Positions 30,990 through 40,068 of a stretch of DNA of 64,000 nt are shown here, one piece after another (positions within the stretch are counted from its first letter, which is position 1; each line of letters begins with the position of its first letter). The notes beneath the pieces were generated by a model, which was not told where the DNA came from, ran no database searches, and worked only from the letters and a program-made list of their open reading frames with translations. The stretch is taken from assembly GCF_900111455.1 (NCBI RefSeq), contig NZ_FOIE01000005.1, forward strand, positions 62,001-126,000, written 5' to 3'. The position numbers and the translations under genes are program-made. This DNA is from Geodermatophilus poikilotrophus (GTDB lineage: Bacteria; Actinomycetota; Actinomycetes; Mycobacteriales; Geodermatophilaceae).

Positions 30990-31120
30990 TTCCCCACAAC
31001 CGGCGCTCCTCTGGCTGTCGCAGGGCGGGGGAAGGGTGGGCCGGAGGCCCATCCCGCAGGGACGCGAAGCGCCCTTCCGGTGACCGAGACAGGCGGAACA
31101 CTGCCGCCGGGTGGGAGGCG
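30990..31120 (+). repeat. Dispersed structured repeat, copy C (5' part)
   Basis: GCTTCCCCACAACCGG, hairpin GGGTGGGCC-GGA-GGCCCATCC, then GCAGGGACGCGAAGCGCCCT. Similarity to copies A and B fades after about 31085, and the GTCCGCA tail is absent. Confidence 0.65.
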
Positions 31121-31315
31121 GCACCTCCAGCATCGGCGCGGGGCGCCAGAGCCGGAGAGGTCCCACGCACGGCTACTCGGGCCTGCCGGACATTTGGTCA
31201 GCACTCGGTCAGCAAAATGTCCGTCAAGGGCCGTCGACAGCACTCATCAGCTCGGCACAACACCGCAGGTCAAAGCCGCAATGAGCGACCGGAGCCCAGG
31301 TCAGGACCACGCCTG

Positions 31316-31367
31316 GATCGGTTTCCTAAACCGTGTGTCGCAGGTTCGAATCCTGCCGGGGGCACCA
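31316..31367 (+). other. 3' half of a tRNA gene (anticodon CCT by position): attachment site
   Basis: From the anticodon loop TTCCTAA through the T arm (GCAGG-TTCGAAT-CCTGC), the acceptor strand CGGGGGC and ACCA, the sequence is a perfect tRNA 3' half. The matching 5' half (which should begin GCCCCCG) is absent upstream. Such 3' halves are left where an integrative element recombines into a tRNA gene. This marks the right end of the island; the intact tRNA-Arg should lie at the other end, left of the window. Confidence 0.8.
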
Positions 31368-31369
31368 CG

Positions 31370-31578
31370 AGCTCGACGGTTCGGCCTGGTTCGAGCGTCG
31401 GGTCCAGCGACAGGGCGCCCGAACGGCATTCGGTCCGCACGAGCGGTGTCAGGCCGTCGGCGGACAGGTGGCCGTGTCGGTCCAGGGTCATCGCGGCGGA
31501 GGCGTGTCCGAGCATCGACTGCACCGCCCCCACCGACGCGCCGGAGGCGGTGGCAGGCGATGCGGCGGCGTGCCGCTC
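31370..31578 (-). pseudogene. C-terminal scrap of a tyrosine integrase, catalytic Tyr lost
   Basis: The minus strand reads ERHAAASPATASGASVGAVQ and SMLGHASAAMTLDRHGHL, corresponding to the usual LRHTAASL...SVKAVQRMLGHASAAMTLDRYGHL block of actinobacterial integrases. The catalytic Tyr position is His here and no upstream integrase body exists. It then reads through the tRNA fragment. It is the remnant of an integrase that used this attachment site. Confidence 0.75.
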
Positions 31579-31691
31579 GGGCGCCTGCGTCGGTACCCGG
31601 CAGGAGGCTGGCTGTCCGGAGCGCGCCATGGGGTCGGGCGAGATCCTCGTGACCTCACCGGGCCGGCGTACTGGAGCGGTCCAGCCGCGGG

Positions 31692-32963
31692 TCAGGCCTG
31701 TCCGCGACGCAGAACCCGCGCGGGTGAGACCAGCCCGGCGTCCGCCCCGTTCACGCTGTCACTGCGACGCGGGCGGCCTCCGTACCAGTCCAGGCACACC
31801 ATGGTCGCGTCGTCGCGGAGATCGCCTCCGGTCGCACGCAGTACCGCCGCGCCGAGTTCCTGGACGACCTCCCGGGGGTGCAGGTCTGCGGTGTCGCGGA
31901 GAGCCACCTCGACGTCGAGGGAGGCGGCGTTGCGTTCCTGCATGCCGTCGGTCAGGAAGATGACCCGGTCCCCTGCTTGGAGCTGGAAGGCCTGGGTTAG
32001 GAACGACCTGCCGGGCACGACGCCGAACGGCGGGTCGATGCCCAGACCGATCTCCTGCACCCGGCCGTTCCGGAGCCGCAGCGGCGACGGGTGACCGGCG
32101 TTGACGATCGCGGCCGTGCCGGCCGACAGGTCGACGCGCAGGAGTTGTCCGGTGACGAACTGCCCCGCGGAGGCGTTCTCGACCAGGGCGTCGTTGGCGT
32201 ACCGGGCCTGCGCGGCGAGGTCCAGTCCCTTGCGGCGGGCGTTGCGCAGCGCCCCGACGAGCAGTGTCGCCAGCAGGGCGGCCTCGACCTCGTGGCCGAC
32301 GGCATCGGTGATCGACACGTGCAGGGAATCCCGGTTGAGCGTGTAGTCGAACGTGTCGCCGCCGACCGAGGCCGCCGGTTCCAACCAGCCGGCGAGGGTG
32401 AACTGCCCGGCCTCACAGGTGTAGGAGGTCGGCAGCAGCCGACGCTGGATCTCGGCGGCCAGGGAGAACGGCGTGGTGCGCTGTCCCCACTCGAACACGT
32501 CGGTGTACCGGCGGGCGGCGATGACGACGTAGGCCAGCGCGTGCGCGGCGGCAGCGACGTCGGCGACCGCCGTCGGGGCGGGGTGCGCGGGCAGGACCAG
32601 CTCCAGCAGCCCGATCGCGTCCCCCCGGTCGGTGACCGGGGCGATGATCCGGGCTTCGTCATCCAGCGGGTGTACGTCGACCTCCTGGGTGCGCAGCACG
32701 CGCTCGTACACGGTGCCGGACATCGGCACCGTCTCCGCCTGTGCGCCCGCCTGCGTACGAGCGCCCTCGACGCCGGCGGTACCCGTGGTGAGACGCACGA
32801 CGGCGCGACCGCTGAAGTCCGCGATCAGGAAGGTCAGGTTCCGCGCGCCGAGCATCTCGGCGAGCGCTCCCGCCGCGGCCTCCACAGCGTCGATCGGCGC
32901 GATCCCGTCGACTCGATCGAGCAGCATGCCGACGTCCAGGCCGGGGCCTGGCGGGGTCGGCAT
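31692..32963 (-). CDS. GAF-SpoIIE type PP2C serine phosphatase (RsbU-like)
   Basis: 423 residues. Residues about 20-165 form a GAF-type sensor domain (ARNLTFLIADFSGRAVVRLT, IIAPVTDRGDAIGLLELVLP). Residues about 175-400 are a SpoIIE/PP2C phosphatase with AAEIQRRLLP, PAASVGGDTFDYTL, SITDAVGHEVEAAL, IVNAGHPSPLRL, DRVIFLTDGMQE and DLRDDATMVCLDW, including the metal-binding aspartates. Such proteins dephosphorylate anti-anti-sigma factors and so control stress sigma factors. No partner gene is adjacent. It is the first backbone gene right of the island. Confidence 0.9.
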   Translation of the reverse strand: MPTPPGPGLDVGMLLDRVDGIAPIDAVEAAAGALAEMLGARNLTFLIADFSGRAVVRLTTGTAGVEGARTQAGAQAETVPMSGTVYERVLRTQEVDVHPLDDEARIIAPVTDRGDAIGLLELVLPAHPAPTAVADVAAAAHALAYVVIAARRYTDVFEWGQRTTPFSLAAEIQRRLLPTSYTCEAGQFTLAGWLEPAASVGGDTFDYTLNRDSLHVSITDAVGHEVEAALLATLLVGALRNARRKGLDLAAQARYANDALVENASAGQFVTGQLLRVDLSAGTAAIVNAGHPSPLRLRNGRVQEIGLGIDPPFGVVPGRSFLTQAFQLQAGDRVIFLTDGMQERNAASLDVEVALRDTADLHPREVVQELGAAVLRATGGDLRDDATMVCLDWYGGRPRRSDSVNGADAGLVSPARVLRRGQA

Positions 32964-33032
32964 GGGAAGACTCTAGGCGGGACCGTCGCGATGCCCCGGC
33001 CAGGGCGGCGCCGGGCACGGCGACGGCCGGGG

Positions 33033-34394
33033 TCAGGTCGGCTCGACCGGCGTGCCGGTGCGCACCGCCCGGACGACGTCTTCGATGGCCTGCCTGGACG
33101 CCTGGGCGCCGTGCTCCTCGTCCAGCAGGGCGTTGTGCGTGGCGTCCGCGTGGCGGTGGCTGCTGTTCGTGGACAGCGCGGCCATCCGCTCCTGCACGGC
33201 GGACCATCGCAGGTCCACGTGGGGCCCTGCGGCGGTGAGGACGACCAGCGGCGTGCTCCCGAGCGTGGTCAGCGCCTGGGCCTGGCCGAACAGCGCGGGC
33301 ATGGCGGCGGACTCGTCACGGACGTTCCGCCAGCCGCGGGGACCGGTCGTGAACGCCTGGACCTGTCCGGCTGCCGGCTCGGGCAGGCTGGACCACACGG
33401 CGGCCGGGACGAGCTGCCCGATGCCGAGCCGGGCGAGGCTCGGCAGCAGCGCGAGCTCGGCGGGGGCGTTCGCGTCGGCCGAGGTGGAGGCGGCGGTGAC
33501 CTGGTAGGGGTCGGAACCATCCAGGAGCACCACCCCGGCGACCTGCTGGGGATGGCGGGCGGCGTAGGTCATCGCGTAGCTGCCGCCGGTCGAGTGCCCG
33601 ACGAGCACGTACGGACCGTCCTCGCCGGCGCGGTCGAGCAGGGTGTGCAGATCGGCGGCGGCCTGCAGGCCGTCGGGCGCGTGCGGCGAGTCATCGCTCC
33701 AGCCCTGCCCGGCGCGGTCGTAGGCGCACACCCGGGTGGTCCGGCCGACGGCCGGCGCGATGCGCGCCCAGGACGACGACATCGAACCGAGCCCGCCCTG
33801 CAGCACGACGGTGGGACTGCCGGTACCGGTGCAGTCCAGGTGCAGCCGGTAGCCGCCGACGTCGTAGGACTGCCCGGGCGCGACGGAGCTGCGGTGGCCG
33901 GCGATCGCGACGGTCTCGGCCATGCCGCCCACGGCTGCCAGGGCCATGACCGCCACGACCGCGAAGAGCAGCCGGCGGCCGCAGCCGGCGGCCAGGTCGC
34001 GGCGGATGCGGACGCCCATCCAGACGGCGAGTGCGAGCAGGACCGCCGGCCACACCCAGCCGGCGGCGGTCAGCCCACCGTCCCCTGGGGCGAGGACCAG
34101 CAGCCCCAGCCCGGTGGCGGCCATCCCGGCGGCCGGGACGAAGGCCCAGCGCTGGGGCTGGGTGGTCAGCCGGATCGACAGCACCGCCAGCACCGCCCAG
34201 CCGAGTGCAAACCCGAGCAGCGCCGACCCGGTGATGACGTGCTCGCGCGCCCCGGCGAACAGCACCAGCACGAGGACGAGCGCGGCGGCCAGGCCGACGC
34301 CCAGGGACGTGGCGACGATCCACCGGATCGGTCCTCGCCGCGGGGGAAGTGGAGCGGATCCCGGCGGGAGGGTGGGTGCCGTCTCGGTGACCAT
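33033..34394 (-). CDS. Membrane-anchored alpha/beta hydrolase
   Basis: 453 residues. The first 165 carry four or five transmembrane helices ([80 protein letters not shown]). An alpha/beta hydrolase domain follows: [14 protein letters not shown], nucleophile [15 protein letters not shown], and a late histidine in [16 protein letters not shown]. The catalytic domain is probably outside the cell. Substrate unknown. Confidence 0.87.
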   Translation of the reverse strand: MVTETAPTLPPGSAPLPPRRGPIRWIVATSLGVGLAAALVLVLVLFAGAREHVITGSALLGFALGWAVLAVLSIRLTTQPQRWAFVPAAGMAATGLGLLVLAPGDGGLTAAGWVWPAVLLALAVWMGVRIRRDLAAGCGRRLLFAVVAVMALAAVGGMAETVAIAGHRSSVAPGQSYDVGGYRLHLDCTGTGSPTVVLQGGLGSMSSSWARIAPAVGRTTRVCAYDRAGQGWSDDSPHAPDGLQAAADLHTLLDRAGEDGPYVLVGHSTGGSYAMTYAARHPQQVAGVVLLDGSDPYQVTAASTSADANAPAELALLPSLARLGIGQLVPAAVWSSLPEPAAGQVQAFTTGPRGWRNVRDESAAMPALFGQAQALTTLGSTPLVVLTAAGPHVDLRWSAVQERMAALSTNSSHRHADATHNALLDEEHGAQASRQAIEDVVRAVRTGTPVEPT

Positions 34395-34557
34395 CGCCAG
34401 AGCGTCGGCCGGCGCGGCGTCCCTGCCAGGTGCCAGAGGTCATGGTCGGGGTCACGGCCGGACCCGACGGGTGCTCACGTGGCGGTCCGCGCGGTCGACC
34501 CGCCGGGCCCCGGAGACGGCGCCACGACGGCCCGGCCTGGTGTGTACGGTTGTTCTT

Positions 34558-34968
34558 ATGGGCACCCCGGCAGACGCTGACGACTCCCGGACCATGCGCG
34601 AGCGGGTGCTCGCCGGCGATCCCTGCACCGCCGACGACCCCGAGCTCGGCGCGGCGAGCACCCGCGCGCTGGACGTCGCCGACGCCTACAACGCGACGAC
34701 GGTCCGGCAGGGGCCGCTGCGCCGCCGGCTGCCGGAGGTGCTGCTCGGCAGCGTCGGCGAGGGTGCCAAGTGGGAGGCCGCCGAGCCGATCACGATCGGC
34801 GACGACGTGTGGCTCGGCGGCGGGGTGGTCGTGCTGCCCGGCGTGACGATCGGGGAGAACGCCGTCGTCGGCGCCGGGGCGGTGGTCACCCGGGACCTGC
34901 CGGCGGACGTGGTCGCCGCGGGCAACCCGGCCCGCGTCGTCCGCACCCTCGACGGGCCCGAGGGGTGA
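34558..34968 (+). CDS. Sugar O-acetyltransferase with an internal deletion
   Basis: 136 residues from ATG 34558. The N-terminus ([33 protein letters not shown]) is the Mac domain of maltose/nodulation acetyltransferases. The C-terminus ([40 protein letters not shown]) is the left-handed beta-helix. Family members are about 180-200 residues. Here LLGSVGEG jumps directly to [12 protein letters not shown], dropping about 60 residues that include the early beta-helix coils and the catalytic histidine. The frame is kept, but the enzyme is almost surely inactive. It overlaps the TetR gene by 4 bp. Confidence 0.8.
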   Translation: MGTPADADDSRTMRERVLAGDPCTADDPELGAASTRALDVADAYNATTVRQGPLRRRLPEVLLGSVGEGAKWEAAEPITIGDDVWLGGGVVVLPGVTIGENAVVGAGAVVTRDLPADVVAAGNPARVVRTLDGPEG

Positions 34969-35528
34969 GCGCCGCTCCGGTCCCGGCGCGGCGGGCCCGA
35001 CGGCACGACCCGGGACGGCGCGACCGGCTGGTGGACACGACGCTCGACGTCATCGCCGCGCAGGGCGTCGCCGCCGCCACGCACCGGGCCATCGCGCGCG
35101 CGGCGGACGTCCCGCTGGGGTCGCTGACCTACCACTTCGGCTCGCTGACCGAGCTGCTCGCCGCGGCGTTCACCCGGCACGTCGAGACGGTCGCCGAGCG
35201 CTTCGACGAGCGGATGCGCGCCGCACCGGACCGGGCCGCGGCCCTCGATGCGCTGGCCGGGCACCTGACCGGCGACCTGCTGGGGTCCAGCCGGGACCTG
35301 GTGCTCGCCGTCGAGCTCTACGTCGCCGCGGCCCGCAACCCGGCCCTGCGCGCGGTCACCCAGGACTGGATGTCCCGCAGCCGCCGCAGCCTGGAGCGGC
35401 ACCTCGACCCGGTGACCGCACGCGAGGTCGACGCGCTGGTGGAGGGGCTGGTCCTGCACAGCGCCCTGTCCACCGACCCGATGGACGCCGCCCAGATCCG
35501 TTCCGCCCTGCACCGGCTCGCCGGCTGA
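34965..35528 (+). CDS. TetR-family transcriptional regulator
   Basis: 187 residues from GTG 34965, overlapping the acetyltransferase stop (GTGA). The N-terminal helix-turn-helix reads [20 protein letters not shown] and [20 protein letters not shown], the standard TetR form. The C-terminal ligand domain is variable. The MFS gene follows 20 bp downstream, so the regulator probably controls that transporter in response to its substrate. Confidence 0.9.
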   Translation: MSAAPVPARRARRHDPGRRDRLVDTTLDVIAAQGVAAATHRAIARAADVPLGSLTYHFGSLTELLAAAFTRHVETVAERFDERMRAAPDRAAALDALAGHLTGDLLGSSRDLVLAVELYVAAARNPALRAVTQDWMSRSRRSLERHLDPVTAREVDALVEGLVLHSALSTDPMDAAQIRSALHRLAG

Positions 35529-35548
35529 GGCCCGATCCCGAGGACACC

Positions 35549-36745
35549 GTGGAGACCACCACGCTCGACGCCGCGCGCCTGCGCCGTGCCCGCGTCGCCG
35601 TCGCCGCCTGCTTCTTCCTGAACGCCGTCTTCTACGCAGGCCTCGTGCCGCGGCTGCCGGAGGTGAAAGCGCAGCTGGGGCTGAGCAGCACCGCCCTGGG
35701 TGCGGCGCTGGCGGCCGTGCCGCTGGGAGCGCTGCTGGCCGGGCCGTTCGCCGCCGCGCTCATCCGCCGGTTCGGCTCCGGCCGGATCGCGTCCTACGGC
35801 CTGGCCCTGCTCGGCGCCACCGTCTGGACGGTGTCGGTGGCGCCCAACTGGCTCGGCCTCGCCGCGGCACTGCTGGTGCTCGGCGCGCTGGACGCGGTCG
35901 TCGACGTCGCGCAGAACGCGCACGGGTTGCGCGTCCAACGGCTCTACCAGCGCTCGATCCTCAACGCCTTCCACGGCACCTGGAGCATCGGCGCGGTCGC
36001 GGGCGGGCTGCTCGGTTCGGTCGCGGCGGGGCTGGGGGCGCCGCTCGCCGTCCAGCTCGGCGCGTCGGCCGTCGTCCTCGGCGCGCTCGCGCTGGCCGTC
36101 TCGCGCGCGGCCCTGCCTGGCCCGGACGAGCCGGAGCCGGCCGCTGACGAGCAGCCGCGGGAGCGCCCGCGCCGGCGCGCCGCCGTCCCGGCGCTGGCCG
36201 TGCTGGGCGTGCTCGCGGCGTGCGGTGCGTTCGTCGAGGACGCCGGCGCCTCGTGGAGCGCGCTCTACCTGCGCACCGAGCTCGACGCCGGCGCGGCGAC
36301 CGCGGGGCTGGGCTTCGTCGCGCTGTCGGTGGCGATGACCGTCGGCCGGCTGACCGGGGACCGCGTCGTCGACCGGTTCGGCCGCCGCCGAGTGGCACGG
36401 GCCGGCGGCGCGCTCGCCGCGGCGGGGATGGGCCTGGCCCTGGCGCTGCCGTCGGTGCCCACCACCCTGCTCGGCTTCACCCTCGCCGGTCTCGGCGTCG
36501 CCACCCTGGTCCCGGCCGTCTACCAGGCGGCCGACGAACTGCCCGGACTGCCGCACGGGACCGGCCTGGCAGTGATCAACTGGCTGCTGCGGATCGGCTT
36601 CCTCGTCTCCCCGCCACTGGTGGGCGCCCTGGCGGATGCGACCAGTCTGCGGGTCGCCCTGCTGACCGTGGTGCTGGCCGGGGTGGGCGCGCTGGTGCTG
36701 GGCCGGGCCCTGCCGGGACGGGCAGCCGGGCGGTCCGCCGCCTGA
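35549..36745 (+). CDS. MFS transporter
   Basis: 398 residues from GTG 35549 with about 12 transmembrane helices, from VAVAACFFLNAVFYAGLVPR to VALLTVVLAGVGALVLGRAL. PRLPEVKAQLGLSSTALGAA and QNAHGLRVQRLYQRSILNAF resemble the YbjJ/fucose-permease-like branch. It forms an operon with the TetR gene upstream. Substrate unknown; efflux of small metabolites or drugs is likely. Confidence 0.88.
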   Translation: METTTLDAARLRRARVAVAACFFLNAVFYAGLVPRLPEVKAQLGLSSTALGAALAAVPLGALLAGPFAAALIRRFGSGRIASYGLALLGATVWTVSVAPNWLGLAAALLVLGALDAVVDVAQNAHGLRVQRLYQRSILNAFHGTWSIGAVAGGLLGSVAAGLGAPLAVQLGASAVVLGALALAVSRAALPGPDEPEPAADEQPRERPRRRAAVPALAVLGVLAACGAFVEDAGASWSALYLRTELDAGAATAGLGFVALSVAMTVGRLTGDRVVDRFGRRRVARAGGALAAAGMGLALALPSVPTTLLGFTLAGLGVATLVPAVYQAADELPGLPHGTGLAVINWLLRIGFLVSPPLVGALADATSLRVALLTVVLAGVGALVLGRALPGRAAGRSAA

Positions 36746-36774
36746 GCGACGAGCACGGGGGTACCGCAGCCGCC

Positions 36775-37071
36775 ATGGCACTCCGCAACGCGGCGGTCGC
36801 GGCCGCCGGCCAGTGGGTCGACCCCGACGACGGCATCCGGTACCCCGCCGGCGAGGTCCACGGTTGGGAGCGCGGGCGCAACGAGACGGTCTGCGGGCTG
36901 TCGCTGAGCAGGTCGCGGCTGGCCCGCTTCCCGCACGTCAGCTGGGCCGACGTCCAGCCGGAGTCCGGTCGCCACGCCGAGGAGGTGCAGGACGTCTGCC
37001 GCCGCTGCCGGGCCGCACTCGGCGGACGGCGGGACGACCGCGGCTGGACGCGGACCAACCCCCGGCCCTGA
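36775..37071 (+). CDS. Small conserved-looking protein with Cys pair
   Basis: 98 residues from ATG 36775: ALRNAAVAAAGQWVDPDDGI, then RYPAGEVHGWERGRNETVCG, ending with VQDVCRRCRAALGGRRDD. The CRRC pair and an earlier Cys suggest metal binding, but I do not recognise the family. No signal peptide. Codon bias matches neighbouring real genes. A 290-bp spacer follows. Confidence 0.65.
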   Translation: MALRNAAVAAAGQWVDPDDGIRYPAGEVHGWERGRNETVCGLSLSRSRLARFPHVSWADVQPESGRHAEEVQDVCRRCRAALGGRRDDRGWTRTNPRP

Positions 37072-37400
37072 GGGTCAGCGCCGCCGGGAGGACACGCACC
37101 GGAACGGCCCGGGAAGGGGCACCGACCAGCCGCGTGCGCGGGGCTGCACCCCACCGGGCCGACGTGCAGGCCGGGCGAGATCCCGCGGCGGCTGACGTGC
37201 AGGTGGAGGGGTCCGAGGCGCTCGGTCAGGCGGAGGTGCAGGGGCGTGCACCAGCCCCTGCACCTCCGCCCGGGTGTCCCTCACAGGGGCGACATGCCCC
37301 CGCGCAGCGGCACTGCGCGGCGCTGCGAGGCGTTAACGTCTCTGAACGCATGTCGAGCCCCGGCAACGGCGCCGGGGACGAGCGGAGGGGGAAGCCCAGC

Positions 37401-37721
37401 ATGGAGACGAGCGTGGTCGACGTCCCGGATCGGGGACGGTTCGAGGTCCGTCTCGGTGACCGGGTCGTCGGCCTGGCCAGCTACCACGTCGAGAACGGCA
37501 CCATGGCGCTGCCGCACACCGAGGTCGACCCCTCCGTCGGCGGCCGCGGGATCGGCTCGCTGCTCGTCGCCGGTGTGCTGGCCGCCGCCCGGCAGCGCGG
37601 GCTGACCGTGCTGCCTTACTGCTCGTTCGTGCGCCACTACATCCAGCAGCACCCCGAGGACGTCGACCTCGTCGCCGAGGACGACCGGCCGCACTTCGGT
37701 CTGGCCACCGCCGACCGCTGA
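37401..37721 (+). CDS. GNAT-like acetyltransferase (YjdJ type)
   Basis: 106 residues from ATG 37401 with GGAGGGG upstream; an ATG at 37350 is possible but lacks a site. RFEVRLGDRVVGLASYHVEN, HTEVDPSVGGRGIGSLLVAG and RGLTVLPYCSFVRHYIQQHP match the short Gcn5-related family (Acetyltransf_CG). The GGRGIGSLL loop would bind acetyl-CoA. Target unknown. Confidence 0.87.
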   Translation: METSVVDVPDRGRFEVRLGDRVVGLASYHVENGTMALPHTEVDPSVGGRGIGSLLVAGVLAAARQRGLTVLPYCSFVRHYIQQHPEDVDLVAEDDRPHFGLATADR

Positions 37722-37775
37722 CCCGCTCGGCCGCCTGGACTGCGCGGCCACCGGGAGCTGCCTACGCTCGCGCGC

Positions 37776-39140
37776 GTGCCCACCGCGCTGCTCTGGTTCC
37801 GCCGCGACCTGCGGCTGGCCGACCACCCGGCCCTGCTCGACGCCCGCGAGGCGGCCGGGCCGGACGGCGCCGTCGTCCCGGTGTTCGTCTTCGACCCCCG
37901 GCTGTGGGGCCCCTCCGGCCTGCCGCGGCGGCAGTTCCTGCTGGACTGCCTCGCCGACCTCGGCGGACGGGTGGACGGCGCCCTGGTGCTGCGCAACGGC
38001 GACCCGGCGCGGGTGCTGCCGGACCTGGTCCGCGAGGCGGGCGCGGGCAGCGTGCACGTCTCCGCCGACACCGGTGTCTACGGCCGGCAGCGCGACGCGG
38101 CGGTCGAGCGGGCACTGGACGGCGTGCCGTTCGTGCGCACCGGTTCCCCGTACGCGGTGACCCCGGGCCGGGTCACCAAGTCCGACGGGACGCCGTTCCG
38201 CGTCTTCTCCCCCTTCGCCCGTGCCTGGCGCGAGCACGGCTGGCACACCCCGGCACCGCGGCCGAACCCGGTGCCCTGGAGCACCGGCGTCCGCTCCGAG
38301 GACCCGCCCGAGGTGCCGGACCTCGACGGCGTCCGGCTGCCCCCGGCCGGTGAGGCCGCCGCCTCCGACGCCTGGCGGCGCTTCCGCGCCGAGCGGCTGG
38401 AGGGCTACCGGACCACCCGCAACACCCCGGGCACCGACGGCACCAGCCGGCTGTCGGCCTACCTCAAGTACGGCTGCGTGCACCCGCGCACGCTGCTGGC
38501 CGACCTCGAGGGCCTCGACTCCGACTCCGCCGACAGCTTCCGCAACGAGCTGGCCTGGCGGGACTTCTACGCCGACGTCCTGTGGCACCGCCCGCAGTCC
38601 GCCCGCGAACCCCTCGACGAGCGGATGCACGCCATGGCCTACGACACCGGCCCGGACGCCGACGAGCGGTTCGCCGCCTGGGCGCAGGGCCGCACCGGCT
38701 ACCCGATCGTCGACGCCGGGATGCGGCAGCTGCTCGGCGAGGCCTACGTGCACAACCGCGTGCGGATGATCGTCGCGTCGTTCCTGGTCAAGGACCTGCA
38801 CGTCGACTGGCGCCGCGGCGCCCGGTACTTCATGCAGCACCTCGTCGACGGCGACCTCGCCAGCAACAACCACGGCTGGCAGTGGGTCGCCGGCACCGGC
38901 ACCGACGCCTCGCCCTACTACCGCGTCTTCAACCCCACCCGGCAGGGCCGGGAGTTCGACCCGGACGGCGACTACGTGCGCCGCTGGGTGCGCGAGCTGC
39001 GCGACGTCCCGGCGCGCCACGTGCACGAGCCGTGGCTCGCGCCCGACGGCGTCCCCGACGGGTACCCGCTGCCGATCGTCGACCACGCCGAGGAGCGCCG
39101 GGTGGCGCTGGAGCGCTACGAGCAGGTCCGCGACCGCTGA
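37776..39140 (+). CDS. phrB: Deoxyribodipyrimidine photolyase
   Basis: 454 residues from GTG 37776. It repairs UV-induced cyclobutane pyrimidine dimers using light and reduced FAD. The N-terminal antenna domain starts ALLWFRRDLRLADHPALLDA. The C-terminal FAD domain has ELAWRDFYADVLW, RTGYPIVDAGMRQL, VHNRVRMIVASFLVKDL and DLASNNHGWQWVAGTGTDA with conserved Trp residues of the electron chain, as in class I CPD photolyases. It lies 80 bp ahead of a DNA glycosylase gene, making a small repair cluster. Confidence 0.95.
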   Translation: MPTALLWFRRDLRLADHPALLDAREAAGPDGAVVPVFVFDPRLWGPSGLPRRQFLLDCLADLGGRVDGALVLRNGDPARVLPDLVREAGAGSVHVSADTGVYGRQRDAAVERALDGVPFVRTGSPYAVTPGRVTKSDGTPFRVFSPFARAWREHGWHTPAPRPNPVPWSTGVRSEDPPEVPDLDGVRLPPAGEAAASDAWRRFRAERLEGYRTTRNTPGTDGTSRLSAYLKYGCVHPRTLLADLEGLDSDSADSFRNELAWRDFYADVLWHRPQSAREPLDERMHAMAYDTGPDADERFAAWAQGRTGYPIVDAGMRQLLGEAYVHNRVRMIVASFLVKDLHVDWRRGARYFMQHLVDGDLASNNHGWQWVAGTGTDASPYYRVFNPTRQGREFDPDGDYVRRWVRELRDVPARHVHEPWLAPDGVPDGYPLPIVDHAEERRVALERYEQVRDR

Positions 39141-39220
39141 GTGTCGCCGGGCTCACCGCGCCGTCGTGGCGGAGTCGCTGGTCAGCGGTGAAGCTGGGGG
39201 CATGACCTGCCGAGCCGCCC

Positions 39221-40030
39221 GTGCCTGAGGGCCACACGCTCCACCGGCTGGCCCGGGACCAGTCGCTGGCGTTCGCCGGACGACCCGTGCACGTCACCAG
39301 TCCCCAGGGCCGGTTCGCCGCCGGCGCGGCGCTGCTCGACGACCGGGTGCTCGACGAGGTGACCGCCCACGGCAAGCACCTGTTCGCCTGCTTCGGCGCC
39401 GACACCCTGCACGTGCACCTGGGGCTCTACGGCAGCTACACCGCCGGAACCGGCAGCCCGCCGCCCCCGCGGGGAGCGCTGCGGATGCGCTGGCAGGGCG
39501 AGGGCCCCGACGGTCTGGGTGTCTGGACCGACCTGCGCGGCGCCACCGCCTGCGAGGTCCTCGCCGCACCGGAGGTCGACCGCATCCTCGACCGGCTCGG
39601 GCCCGACCCGCTGCGGCCGCGCAGCGACGGCACGGTCGCCCACCGGCGGATCGCCGGCAGCCGCACCGCGATCGGCGCACTGCTCATGGACCAGTCGGTG
39701 CTGGCCGGCGTCGGCAACGTCTACCGCGCCGAGGTCCTCTTCCGGCACGGCGTCTCGCCGTTCCGCCCGGGCCGGGAGGTCGACGCCGGCACCTGGGCGG
39801 CGGTGTGGGCGGACCTGGTGGTGCTCATGCGCGCCGGCGTCCGGATGGGCCGGATCGTCACCACCCGCCCGGAGCACCGCACCCGCCGCGGCGGCGCCGT
39901 CCGGCGGGACGACGCGCACTACGTCTACCGGCGCACCGGGCTGCCCTGCCGGGTGTGCGGGACGCCGGTGCAGACCCAGGTGATGGTCGGCCGCAACCTC
40001 TACTGGTGCCCGGTCTGCCAGGCCTTCTGA
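39221..40030 (+). CDS. Fpg/Nei-family DNA glycosylase (endonuclease VIII-like)
   Basis: 269 residues from GTG 39221. After the initiator, PEGHTLHRLARDQS supplies the catalytic Pro and Glu. SVLAGVGNVYRAEVLFRHGV is the helix-two-turn-helix. The C-terminal zinc finger is CRVCGTPVQTQVMVGRNLYW followed by CPVC. Family members excise oxidised bases and cut the AP site; the sequence fits the actinobacterial Nei2 group. Confidence 0.93.
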   Translation: MPEGHTLHRLARDQSLAFAGRPVHVTSPQGRFAAGAALLDDRVLDEVTAHGKHLFACFGADTLHVHLGLYGSYTAGTGSPPPPRGALRMRWQGEGPDGLGVWTDLRGATACEVLAAPEVDRILDRLGPDPLRPRSDGTVAHRRIAGSRTAIGALLMDQSVLAGVGNVYRAEVLFRHGVSPFRPGREVDAGTWAAVWADLVVLMRAGVRMGRIVTTRPEHRTRRGGAVRRDDAHYVYRRTGLPCRVCGTPVQTQVMVGRNLYWCPVCQAF

Positions 40031-40068
40031 CCCGGTGACCGGGGGCCCCTCCCGGCCTATCGTGGAGC

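Noticed and set aside
31316..31367. A complete tRNA gene
   Set aside because: Only the 3' half from the anticodon onward is present; no GCCCCCG 5' acceptor strand or D arm upstream.
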